From: Protula sp. h YS-2021
Taxonomy: Eukaryota; Annelida; Polychaeta; Sabellida; Serpulidae
Reading direction: 5' to 3'
Length of the DNA stretch: 64,000 nucleotides
NCBI GenBank assembly: GCA_949752745.1
Contig: OX457034.1
Location: forward strand, 131,924 to 195,923
Shown here in pieces: positions 12,901-23,659 of the stretch. The notes beneath the pieces are model-generated. The model was not told the origin of the DNA and did no database searches. It saw only the letters and a program-made list of their open reading frames with translations. The first letter of the stretch is position 1. Every line of letters begins with the position of its first letter. A program made the position numbers and the translations under genes.

Positions 12901-13176
12901 GAGGGTTCTTTCAGAATAGCACACATTGTTTAGTTGAAAAAGGTATTATTTCAAAATTAGCACTTCTCGTTTATAAGTCATTTGAAAAGGTCATGAACGT
13001 GCATGGTAACCAGTTCGTATATGCCTGGCCCACAAAAAGTTTTTGTGCTGTTAGGCAGTAAGTGTAACTATCCGTAAAAACATCAGTTTTGAAATAAAAA
13101 AATACAGTTCAAAACTTAATGCTATCATTTCGATATAACTTGTATATGAATTTCCAACAGCCGATTATTTGTAATG
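9942..13176. other. Non-coding interval upstream of SLC23-A; one weak signal-peptide-like ORF
   Basis: No recognisable gene. It presumably holds the SLC23-A 5' UTR and promoter. An ORF starting at the ATG 11658-11660 (ending 11804, plus) encodes a leader-like stretch (MEWRNRQ, then LVVLLLYWAVLLSQVLA) and stops 48 residues in; I cannot tell whether it is real. Around 12205-12360 there are AGGTCA-type half-sites, including AGGTCATGTGACCT and AGGTCAAGGTCA, in what may be a dispersed repeat. A 30-bp direct duplication (TTTGAGATACCAGTACACC) lies at 10945-11000. Confidence 0.4.
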
Positions 13177-13974
13177 TACCGGGAGTTTCCGAAAAGAAGC
13201 TCCCCCATATAAAAGCCCCGGGCCTCTTATTAGGAAACTGTTTTCCCAAAAGAAGCCCCAGAGCTTCTATTTGGAGTTAAAATAAAGACCTGAAAAAATC
13301 GTTTTCTAATAAAAGCCCCCCTCCTTCCCTGCAAGTCTTTTTAGAACTCGTATTTACTCGCAAAGCAGACACGATGCACTTAATCCTTTTCTATGAGGCA
13401 GCCCCTAGACATGTTCTGCGTCGTTGCTTAATCCTGTGCTGGCGAACAGACACCCCCCTCCCCACTGCCACCTTTACTCCGGAGTATTACTGGAAATATA
13501 ACGGGCCGACTACTGAAACGGGCGGCGTGATGTTGCCCCTCCTCCACTGCAAGTCTTTTTAGAACTCGTGTTTACTCGCAATGAAGACACGGTGCACTTA
13601 ATCCTTAGATGTGAGGCAAACCCCTACACACGTTCTGCGTCATTGCTTAGTCCTGTGCTTCGTACAAGGCACCCCCACCCCCACTTTACCAGACTTTTTT
13701 TTAGTTACTATTGTTTTTGTGTGTTTTGGTATATTTTGTGCGAATAGCCGCAGCATGTAGCGCTTTAATAAGAGGTCGATGGTAAATTCTCTTTTTTCAA
13801 TAAAAACTTATCGACAACCCCCCCCCCCCATCTAAAAATAGAAGCCCCGAGGCTCTAATTAGGAAACTGTTTCCTGATTGAAGCCCCGGGGCTTCTATTT
13901 GGTTTCTAAATGAGCGCTTGAAATTGGCCAGTTTCCAAATAGAAGCCCTGGGCTTTTTTCGGAAACCCCCGGTA
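13177..13974. mobile_element. Non-autonomous DNA transposon-like element with terminal inverted repeats
   Basis: The ends are mirror images: the left begins TACCGGGAGTTTCCGAAAA, and the right read on the minus strand begins TACCGGGGGTTTCCGAAAA. The outer TA could be a TA target site, as for Tc1/mariner types. Inside, AGAAGCCCC/GGGGCTTCTATTTGG blocks repeat in both orientations. A ~110-bp segment also occurs twice (13330-13445 and 13555-13665, both starting GCAAGTCTTTTTAGAACTCG). No transposase is visible. Confidence 0.65.
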
Positions 13975-15269
13975 TTGTTTGTTTTGTTTAATTGCAAGTC
14001 TCTGCTTACCTAGGCAAACTAGACTGGATTCACTCTCAGGTTATCACAAGCTGTCTTCTTGAAGCCGGTAGATGTAGTAGATATTGGTTAATATTTCACC
14101 CATTTCCACTTTTTAATTAGGTTCATTTCAAAAGGAATGTCGTAGCAGGTCAGTCCTTCTGCCTTCTCTAAATGTCCCTCTGTTGTGAAGTTGTCTTGAA
14201 AACATCCCCCCTTTCTCGTGCCTCCAATTCCGAAACATATATAAACTGCAAAATGCAAAAGAAAAATACAAAAAAGCCGTTATCCGAAGAAACTACTATC
14301 GTTTAGTTATCACCAAGTAAAGACATAAGTAAATGCCTTTAGTAATTTATTCTCTGGATATAAATAGGTAAATGGCGCTAACCGTCTATGGAAGACCATT
14401 ATTGGACTGTTTACCTGGGATAGTGCGGTCGAGTTCAAACGCTGAAACTCCTCCAACTAAAATACTTGTACTGAGTAACGTGCTCACTACATGATGAAAC
14501 ACATGGTTTCCTGCAATGTAAAGTATTTTATATTTAGGTAGCTTTTAAGCGCTTCTTATTATAATTGTAGATTTATGAAAAGATTGATCACAGATTTATT
14601 AAAATTGACGTATCAATGACGAGTTATAAATGTTGACAATGTCAACTGTTTTGCTTCTTGATTAATAATATCGTGACGTTGAGTCGAGAAAGTCAACATC
14701 TGTTTGCATCATTACATAACAGGGGTTTTGCTTATGCATAGTAGTAATATCTATCAACTTGGGTTTAATGTAAAACTGAAAAATTAATGACTACATATGA
14801 TTACAGCATGTATCTGTGCTATGTAACACTTATATCTGTCTCTGTTGCGGTGGGACTGTGAATGAGTCATTGAGGAATCAAAGAGTCCAAAGAAGGAGAG
14901 TCCAAATATGGTCACATTTCGTGCGGATTTTATGTCCACTGCATGAAGATTTGATATTCCAATTGCAGCTTTTATTCCTATACAGATCAAGTCCATTAAT
15001 GCCGAAGTATTCAAAAATATGCCATCGCCGGCTATACTACACTATTCTTTTTAGAAGGGTAGCTGATTGTATGGAGATTAGAAGCGATATACCAATGATT
15101 ATGCAATGAAAACAAATATTTCTAAATTTGTTAAGATATCTTTGCACACGCTATGACTAACTGAACCAAGTAAACATTCCAGGATCGACGCAGCGTCGAT
15201 TTGGAGGTTTGCGGCATCTACACTTCCAACCACAACATTAACTCTGGTTGTACTTTTGCTAAGATTGAT

Positions 15270-15900
15270 CGCGACCCGAAAACAACGTCTAATCAATGTT
15301 CTTGACACAACGTTGAATAGTCATTTTATGAGCCATATTATTTAGACGTTGCTTTTGGTAGCAACCAAAATTTCTTCGACGTTTAATCAGCGTCTTCGCT
15401 GCAACACTAATAGATATCGGAAAACTTTGGAGAGACGCCTAAAATTTGACGTTGTAGAGATGTCGTACTGACAATATCTTTGTGTTATCTCTTACCGAAA
15501 ATAGCAGCTACGACAGGTCACTTTGAAAGTAAACCAAACCGAGGACATAAATTATGAGAAAGCCACCAGCGCACAAGTTTTTTTGTCCCACCTACTTCTG
15601 AAAAATATTCAAATATATCTATATCATTTGTATCCTGCGTTACTGGGTGATGACCCAAGCGTAGGCGACGGGTAACCTCTTTGTAATTGTCGCTGTCTTC
15701 TGGATTAATATTTTCCCTGTATCTACACAAGGTCGTCATCTATACAACGTCATTCCCCAAATGTTTATACCACGTCTAGATATATATAGATTGTTTTGGT
15801 TTCAATTTGTAATCTTTATGCAACGTTGAATAGACATGGGATAATCAACGTTTGTCTAATGTCAGAAGGTAGACGTTAGTCATACTTTGCCTTAATTAAC
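15270..15900. repeat. Dispersed repeat, copy 2 (pair with 6200-7010)
   Basis: Same order of blocks as in copy 1: a CAACGTTGAATAG-like block, GACGTTTAATCAGCGTCTT, AATATCTTTGTGTTATC and GACATAAATTATGAGAAAG. It lies inside copy B of the SLC23 duplication. The spacing to copy 1 differs from the duplication offset, so it is an independent insertion. Confidence 0.5.
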
Positions 15901-15949
15901 TGGTTCGCGTGTTCTGAGCACTGGAATCTGCGTTCAAACACTGTCAATT

Positions 15950-17135
15950 GGCATGGGTAGAAATCACTTAGAACGTCGTCTTTGCCTTTAAATGGTGTTA
16001 CATCGGTTGATGGTGTGGTTAGGCGCATCGGACATCTTTCTGCTAGCGTCTAATGTTCGGTGGATCTGCAGACATTGCACATCTGACTCTCCCGAGCATC
16101 AATAATCACGGGAGTCAACTGTGGGGCGACTTCTCCTTATCTATAAGGATGCAAAATCTTTCTCGGCTTCGTTAATCACGTTGCGCCTTTCTTTGCCAAC
16201 GATGTCTAGTGTCTTCAACCGTTCTCAATAGCGAATTTCCTGGGTAACCTCGGCAGCCAACCTCAACTGGAAAGCACCATGTTTTCCAACCGTTTGCTCG
16301 GCACTGGTCGGTTAGCTCTGTGTACTTGAGCATCTTTCTCTCGTAGGCCTCCTAGACACTGTCTTCCCATGGAATAGTTAGTTCTGTAATGACGCAAATT
16401 CGCTGCTCACTGGAGAAGAGTATGATATCTCGTTTTAAATTAATCACAGCAATTTCTTTAGAGAACCTTAGTTGCTTTCCTAGCTTCTTCTTCCTCATTC
16501 CTCGTTTGGCCTTGCACCATTCCTCTTCGCTGGTCATTCGTTACTTTGCTCTGTTGGGAACGAGTGATGCATCCTAGGCCCAGGCGGCCTCTAGTTACCG
16601 TCCCCACAGTGTCGCTATGTCTCAAACGTGACTCGGCTTCCTCCAGGGCTTCTTGAGCCTGCCATTTCTGTCTTGCTTTTATTTTCACTCCTGCCTCACA
16701 GACTTTCTCGTTCCTGTTATCCCTAATGGTCATGGATTGGCGTACTTATGTCACCTTGAATTCTTCCACCAGAGATGTCACGGGTAGTTAGAGCAAACTT
16801 TCTGTGCTGTACAATGCTATACTTGTAAGGCTGCGGAAACATTAAGCCACTTTCTTAGGGAGTTGCTTATCTTGCTATTTTCGCAACGGTAGATGACGAC
16901 CATGAGTGTAGAGTGGCCATGGTAGTCTCGGCAATATTCCGAGTTGGTAACAACACGCCTTGTATGCGCCAGGTAGTCCACTTTTCTCGACTTCCTTTAA
17001 CCAATGCTCTGTCTGCTGGACGGTGTGATCTGTACTATTTTTGTCTCTTCCCGTGTTGTTGACCCATTTGCCTAAACATTTGATCGGTTTTTCGTTCACG
17101 GTGGGTATAGTAATTACCACAATTTGACCAGAAAA
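15950..17135 (-). mobile_element. LINE-type reverse transcriptase, C-terminal fragment
   Basis: Minus-strand translation gives recognisable blocks of a widespread animal retrotransposon polyprotein: PIKCLGKWVNNTGRDKN, EKSGLPGAYKACCYQ and LGILPRLPWPLYTH (17120-16875), AGVKIKARQKWQAQEAL then ESRLRHSDTVGTVTRGRLG (16733-16550), and ITELTIPWED followed by a stop and EAYERKMLKYTEL, then CFPVEVGCRG (16420-16240). The stops and frameshifts show it is dead. It abuts the relic of exon 8 of SLC23-B. Confidence 0.8.
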
Positions 17136-17374
17136 GGAGAATGGTCAATTTGACAAATTGAACTGACCCTTAGGATAAATGATCCTGACTGGATGAGGAC
17201 TCCTATGACGCTGATGTCTAAGCAAAACTAAGATACACGGATAAGAGACATGAAACCGCTTTGCTTTACTAAGAACGCAGCGTTTCGTATCCGCTCCGAG
17301 CGACCACAAAATGTCCAGTGAATCTCATCATCTGTGAAAGCATTGCTCATTTTCAAATTTTCAAAATCCAGTAT

Positions 17375-17570
17375 GATTGCCAAAATAACATGAAATAGTA
17401 GCCATAAACAAGGAAATCACGTGCAAAATATTGCCAACGTAATCTGAACAGTGCTCATAAACACGGAAATCAAGTACAAAACATTGCCAGCATAATCTAA
17501 AACAGTGCCCATAAACACAGAAACCAAATGAGCAATATTACCAACAAAATCTTAAACAGTACCCATAAAT
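17375..17570. repeat. Four-unit tandem repeat at the exon 8 acceptor of SLC23-B
   Basis: Four units of about 57 bp with the pattern ATTGCCA..., then CAGTGCCCATAAACACGG and AAATCAAGT. They are homologous to the two units at 2151-2265 in copy A. Each begins with bases from the exon 8 start. Confidence 0.75.
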
Positions 17571-19737
17571 GGAGGAAGCAATTGAGTAGCACGGTTGAAA
17601 ATTCATTTTAGCTCCCTTGCTAGTAAAATTTCATTTTGTTAATTTTTCTGTATATTTTTTTCGTGTATTTATCCCAACCAAGAAACGGTCGAAACACCAA
17701 TATTTTTCTGCAAAATGCTAACTAGTAATTACGTTTTATGTTAGATGGGAGCATGAAACAGTACTTGTTACAAATAAACCTTCAAAGCTATTCTTACTTG
17801 TAGAAATATACGTAAAATATTGACCCTCACGTAGACTATATGAGACCTTTAATGTCATTAAATGCGATGACCTACTTACTGCAAACAACTTAAACATCGG
17901 GAATCGGGAACAAGAACAGGCTTGTCGTGCTGGCAACAGGGTACCTCCTCAAGTACAGAGAATATAGCAGGATTAAGGCAACCGTCCTATAATAAAAGAG
18001 AAACTTCAAATAACTCCAACAACAGTGTATGACTTGACATAAGATATATATTGATAAAACACATTTTTTCATTTAATCTGAACAAGTATTATTCCAGTCA
18101 ATACGTTGTAATTTTTTATGCTACACATTGCATCTTAATTTAATTTCTAAGCCCCGCGTGTCTAGCTCGCTTGAATATCTTGCATACTGCATATTAAACA
18201 AATAATAATAATAACAATAAAAACAATAACACCATAATATTAAAAATAGTAATAATAAATAAATAAGCAAATAAGAAGTCATTGTATCACGTAAGAGGTT
18301 TCAGAATCAAAACTCCTACGTTATAACTATTGGTGATTTCCCTCACAAAGTGACTGCAAACAAGGAAATTGACATCAACGAAAAAACAGTCGCAGTCATC
18401 AAAGAACCATTGTATCGGACAATCGGTCTTATAACCCAAAGATTCCCACAAATACCTCAGCACAGTTACTTAAAAACAAATATCTAAACAACATTAGCTA
18501 AACAACGCCATATTTGATAATACAATGTCATGTCAGTCTTACTCTAAATTATAAATAAATTATTTTAGTTTGCATGTCCGCATAAATCTACAATGTTCAA
18601 GTTCTTTCATACTTATGAAAAAAAGGGTCTCGGGGTCTCGTGATCACTATAAATATCATAGCAATAGCAATAGCAAAATGTTCTCATATCCAAATAACTG
18701 CACAAATATTAACACTACCTGAACTAGCGCAGCCTGAATTACAGCTCTCTGAATTTCAAGCATTCGTGATGCGAATTCATCCATGTCCATGAAAGATCTT
18801 GAGTTGTTTGACTCAACTCCACATTAATCTGCTTCGTTGCCTGTTAATTAAGATACAAAACTCTCCACACATTATAGACAGCACAATTATCAAACCACAA
18901 GAGTGGAAGGACTGATCCTAAACGATCTCCTTCAGCCTGTAGCACTGGTTCTACAAACCTGAAAAGGTAGCGCAAACAGTGCATAAGGCAAAGGGAAACA
19001 TTTCAATTAGTCTGATGCCGGAAAACAGTTGAGCACCCTTTCCCTGCGTATATTCTAAACAAAATACCACTCTTTCGTCTCTACGAGTACTGACAATCAT
19101 AGAATTAATTTTGTTATTACTACTTTCCATTATGAATGGATGCTAATACAGGTAGAGTCGAAAAGCAGGTATCAGTAAAAAATGAAATGTTTTGAAGATA
19201 ATTTTTAGAAGCCGCAAAATATAGAAATCACGATGGGGGGGGGGGGGGGGGCTGGCACCCACGCCCGAACTGGTTACCATGGGTGTCCGTGAATTTTTAA
19301 AACGAAGCCTAAAACGAAGCGGACTACTAATTTTGAATTAATTTTAATCAAGGTCGGTTATTGCAACATAAACTTTCTTCTGGATAAAGCGGGGTGCCGG
19401 ATGACAACCCCAACACTGAATTTTACTCTTTTTAGCCCGCGTCTGGCCTCATAATTACCCCATTGTTTCTTTCTTTTTTTAGACACGCATAGTTTGGTTT
19501 GTTTGTTTGTCTGTTTCATTGGTGTTTTAAGTCCATTTTTAGCGATCAGAGCGCTACATCAAAACTATCCTGCAGCAGTATACTGAAGTGGGCCATTCCA
19601 GCTTGAATCCCTGGGGGATCATGATTGAGTGCACAGCTAATGTGTACAAGCTACGAAGACTACGACGAATCCTTGCACGATCGGCAGTCTATAGAAAGTC
19701 ATAAGAATTATCAATGCAGTGGCCTATCCAAGGGCGG

Positions 19738-19850
19738 CTCAAGGGTTATAACGTTCCCTCTCCCCACTCAAGGGTTAAAAAATCCCCCTCCCCATTCAAG
19801 GGTTCTAATGGCCCCACCATTTAAAGGTTCTAACGTTGCCCCTCCCCACT
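19738..19850. repeat. Short C-rich minisatellite, SLC23-B copy of 4915-5290
   Basis: About five units of the form CTCAAGGGTTCTAACG with C-rich spacers, in the position matching the longer array of copy A. Confidence 0.6.
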
Positions 19851-20431
19851 CCAATTTTGGAGAAGACGAGCAAGATTTGATTTCACAACTAGTGTTTTTT
19901 CTTCAAAAAAAATGCAATAGCACAATCCTATTATTACAAAATATAAGTATTTTTAAATTGTTCAATTTGATTAAATATACGGCATGTGCATGAAGTAAAA
20001 GAAAGATTAATTACCTTCCCGTGCCATACTCTCAGATATTGCATAGGTTCGAAAGAGAAGATTAACTTTACTTAACCTTGGATGATGCCTTGGGCAAAAT
20101 TTCACCCGTCTTCTGTTATTTAAGTCTTTTCCTTTTCCAGAGGGAAACAAACAATGTTTACGAAAAATATCAATGGCTAAGCACTGACTAAAACCACGCA
20201 GATTTACTTTGTTGAATGTCACAAATCTTTGCTAGAATGTCGTGTATCTACCCACTGCGACCTACCTTGCTAACTTAACTTCTAAATCTGACGTCATGAG
20301 GCTTACTAGAGATATTGGCTCTGACCCAAAGGGATCGAGTTTGGAGCATAAATGTTTGTTGGTTGTGAGAAATTATCGTTTAGTTTTCAAAAGTGTGTAT
20401 ACTGTATTAATTAAAAAATGAGTTTTGCATA

Positions 20432-23400
20432 ATGGAATCAAAATACAACGTACAGATTTTCGCATTGGCTTTGTTGGTCATTATACATTCGGATAAAGGT
20501 ATTTGTCTCTGCTCTTCAGGGTCAGAGTTTTAAGATGTTAAACAAACCACAATATTATGTAAAAAATCTCATAAAAGAAACACGAGCGATAAAGTCTAAC
20601 CCACATAAATTATGCCGCTGTTTCAGCTAATGACAATGAGTTTTCTGTAGATTTATTGCATGTTGTATGCAGTTGATGGATGTACCTTTAGAAGTAACAA
20701 TGCAGAGATTGGCATCGTTCAAACATTAGATTCCCACGCGGAATTTGATGAAGGGGCGGTTTTCGAAACGTAAGTATAATTATGACACAAGTTTAATAGT
20801 TGTTTTTGGTTAACAGCCCACCACAAAACTTGTCCCTGTTGTAACAGATCATGAACAAAGCTTGTAAATTATCATCACATGTGTCAATAATGGAGCCACA
20901 ATAGAAATAAGCCTTCATACTAAGACAAGGATTTCACCCTGCCTACCGCCTCTGTGCGGCTTTCTACTGAGACGTCAGTACAATAACAGAACAATAACAG
21001 ACATAAGTCTTCAGACTAAGAGAAAGATTTCACCCTTCTACATACTCTTCTGCTACTTGGTAACGAGACGTCTGTACAATAAGAGAACTCTAATAGAAAT
21101 AAGTCTTCAGAGTAAGACAAGGATTTCATCCTGTCTTGTGGTGCTTTCTACCCAGACGCCCGAGCAATATTTCGCAAAATACATTTGCTTTCAATGTAAT
21201 ATAACATAATATAACATAATATAATATATGTAATTTCTCCCTCATATATATATAATATATATATATATATATGTATATGTATGTATGTATGTATGTATGT
21301 GTGTGTGTGTGTGAATTATACGTCCTGTTGGGAGATCAATACACCTGATAGTCATTGTTGTTTTTTGTGTGTGTATGCATGTATGTGCGTGTGTGTGCTT
21401 CTGTAATGTGCTTATGTGTGTTTGAATTATAAGTGACTTTTGACATTTCAAGGGTTTATTCGTCCTGCTGGGAGATCACTGCACCTGATGGCTACATTGT
21501 TGAGTTTTGGACAAGTGAAGAGTTCAGTACTGGCGCACGGGACTGTAGTGGGAACTTAGAGATCGACTGTGGATCGAATGGTAAATCATTGAAGTTAAAC
21601 CAGTAAAGTTATTAGTGGCGACTCTTAAAAGTTTGCTTTACTTTTAATTACATATATATGCATAGATTGTGGATCACATATGAATAATGAGTAAACAATT
21701 AGAGCAGCGTGCACAGCCCACATATTTCCCACAGCCCCCCCCCCCCCCGCCATCAGTTAAACACGGCCATCAATAGTCAATCAAGAGATGGAATTTTCTA
21801 AGTCCAGCTGTTCCATTTTATACGAAACGGGCCCATTTACAATACCGATCTGTGTTTGTTCCCATAGAATCTACATACTAAGTTTCATTAAAATCCTTTC
21901 AGCAGTTTTTCAGTTATCGTGTTAGCAAGCGCAGTCGATCGCATATATTCCCCCTGAGGGGAATAAATTATCACTTTATACAAACATTGTTCATTTAGTT
22001 AGTTAGTTAGTTAGTTAGTTAAATGATTTGTTTAGCGACACGACCGACCCTTAGCGGGTTAATGCATTAGGTCTTGAAACTGTAAACATCACTGATCCAC
22101 TCTGAAAGTGTTGGATTAAGGAATAAACGAGTTTCAAGTTCAACTAATTAAAGCAAGGCAGTTTGTCACTCCGCAGCTTTTTAATATGCAAAATGATAAT
22201 GTGCTAATGAGGAAATATAACAAATTGTGATTTCGTATGAAAAGTGGACGGTAGAAATATGTTATTTGTATAGCAGATGTTTTTTTACAATGTCTTTATG
22301 CGCTATATACTGTTAGAAATCACCTCTATTTTTGCGATCATTCTTTATTAGAATTTATATTTAATTCAATCTTAAATTCCAGGCGATTACGGTGTTATAG
22401 GAACATTTTGCTATGGTGAAGGATTTTCAGAAAATTCTCCAAAATATGGGCCGAATGGTGCGGAACTATTTCTTGCATTCAGTGTTGAGCGTGATGGTGT
22501 ACAGGCTGGTGAAAGCTTCTTCATAAACTACACGGCTGTTGGTAAGGCACGTTTATTTTAAAGCTTTAAACGTTGGTTTGAATTATATGTCGTTGTTTAC
22601 ATGTCTCGAATTACATGTCTTGAAATACATATCGTAAATTAAATGTCGTGAATTTCATGTCCTGAATTATATGCATTAAATTACAAGTCATGAAGAAAAT
22701 AGAAACTCATTGAGAAACTAGTTTGCGATCTTTGAGCAAAATCAAAAAAAGAAAATTTCGATATGTTGTTAAATCAGATATTTTTAACTCATCGACGACA
22801 TTTCACGTCGAGCAATAACAGTTTTATGAAGATACTGATTATCTGTTTTTCGCAACGCCTAGCGTGACGTTTTAATACTGATGGGTGTGTGGAGTACCGC
22901 TGTGCGTGTGTACTTGTGTACTATTCCGTGCGTACTACCACTGCCAATCATAGCAAAAAACTTGCCATCCTTATCCCGTGTTCATGGCAAATGAGTTATT
23001 TAACCTTGAATAAGGTCATTGTTTTTCAGTAGTCAATGATAATTATTTTTAGAATACGCAAATTACACTGATTGCGGTCCTGAAGAAGATAACGACGACA
23101 ACAACAACAACAATGGTAACAACAATAATAGTAACAACAAGAAAAATGAAAGCAGTGTGAGCAAAGAGCTTATTGGTGTCATTGTCCTTGCTGTTGTGAC
23201 TCTGATGCTGCTCGTGCCATTGATAACACTAGGAGTTGCCTTTTATCGCGTGACGAGAAGGATGAGGACAGTTCAACCAAACTTCAAAGGTATTAAGCCA
23301 GTTAACCCTTTCGGGCTAAGCCAGTTAACCCTTTCGGGCCTTTCCTTGGTATATGGCGTTTTGACTGCAAGCATATTGGGGAACGTTTTAGCGAGATGGC

Positions 23401-23595
23401 AAATAAATGCATAATAATTGGAAGTTTCCCTTTTCCTTTTATGTACCACCTGAAATTAAATAAAGCTCTATAAATTTAATTAAGCCATCATTCCATTTGG
23501 TTGTTATAGAAATCGGAGGCATGGATATGGATCTAACGAAAGAAGAACGCGAATTAGTGGATTTCTTACGCCAACAGAAAATCAGGAACAAATAG
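20432..23595 (+). CDS. CUB1: single-CUB type I membrane protein, short cytoplasmic tail
   Basis: Complete gene of six exons: 20432-20498, 20673-20769, 21453-21580, 22383-22541, 23053-23289 and 23510-23595 (257 aa). All borders are AG/GT and the phases run 1,2,1,1,1. Residues 1-22 form a signal peptide (ALALLVIIHS core). A diverged CUB-like domain fills about 25-155: DGCTFRSNN, CWEITAPDGY, DCSGNLEIDCG, FCYGEGF, FFINYTAV. An Asn-rich linker (about 164-181) follows a sixth cysteine (TDCGPEE). The membrane helix is about 189-215 (LIGVIVLAVVTLMLLV), then a basic stop (RVTRRMR) and a tail ending QQKIRNK. It is homologous to CUB2 and CUB3 by exon phases and cysteines but lacks their proline-rich tail. 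CUB domains bind proteins or glycans; the specific partner is unknown. A four-codon upstream ORF (ATG 20418) ends in a TAATG overlap with the start codon. Confidence 0.87.
20895..21165. repeat. Three-unit tandem repeat of about 85 bp in CUB1 intron 2
   Basis: Units carry AATAAGTCTTCAGA, GACAAGGATTTCACCCT and CTTTCTACxxAGACG in order, three times. Confidence 0.65.
21200..21440. repeat. AT/GT microsatellite with a partial copy of CUB1 exon 3
   Basis: (TA)n, (TATG)n and (GT)n stretches surround a block at 21319-21360 that copies the 5' part of exon 3. It reads CGTCCTGTTGGGAGATCA, where the exon at 21461 has CGTCCTGCTGGGAGATCA, and it is followed by ACACCTGAT. The copy lacks the acceptor of the real exon. 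Confidence 0.75.
21722..22690. repeat. Small simple repeats in CUB1 introns 3 and 4
   Basis: (TTAG)n at about 21993-22021 in intron 3, and an 18-bp degenerate repeat (GAATTACATGTCTT-type) at 22575-22690 starting soon after the exon 4 donor. The rest of these introns shows nothing recognisable. Confidence 0.55.
23290..23345. repeat. Direct duplication next to the CUB1 exon 5 donor
   Basis: A 24-bp unit (TAAGCCAGTTAACCCTTTCG plus GGC) occurs twice, beginning about four bases after the GT of the donor at 23290. Confidence 0.75.
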
Positions 23596-23647
23596 AAATT
23601 CTACGTCATCTCCATCATAAATTCCTTCACAAGTAAGAAGAAATGTA

Positions 23648-23653
23648 AATAAA
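23648..23653 (+). other. Polyadenylation signal of CUB1
   Basis: AATAAA 53 bases after the stop codon at 23593-23595. Confidence 0.6.
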
Positions 23654-23659
23654 AGATAT

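Larger units (their letters stand above)
14088..19688 (-). pseudogene. SLC23-family copy B, degraded, with intact C-terminal exons
   Basis: Segmental duplicate of copy A on the same strand. Exon relics, 5' to 3': exon 4 around 19640-19688 (LPIVQGFVVVFVACTH then stop), exon 5 at 18719-18840 (same 122-nt length, but TAA replaces Tyr after NEAD), exon 6 at 18320-18455 (10 nt short, stop after VFVGIFGL), exon 7 at 17880-17986 (8-nt deletion, frameshift), exon 8 at about 17219-17385 (core and donor lost). Exons 1-3 and 9-11 are missing; a LINE fragment fills part of the gap. The last three exons look sound: about 14840-14977 (GISNLHAVDIKSARN), 14415-14510 (ILVGGVSAFELDRTIPG) and 14088-14245, which contains YDIPFEMNLIKKWKW and ends WVKY-stop. 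Phases of the last two agree; the donor after 14840 is uncertain. Probably a pseudogene, unless the C-terminal exons are used otherwise. Confidence 0.8.
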
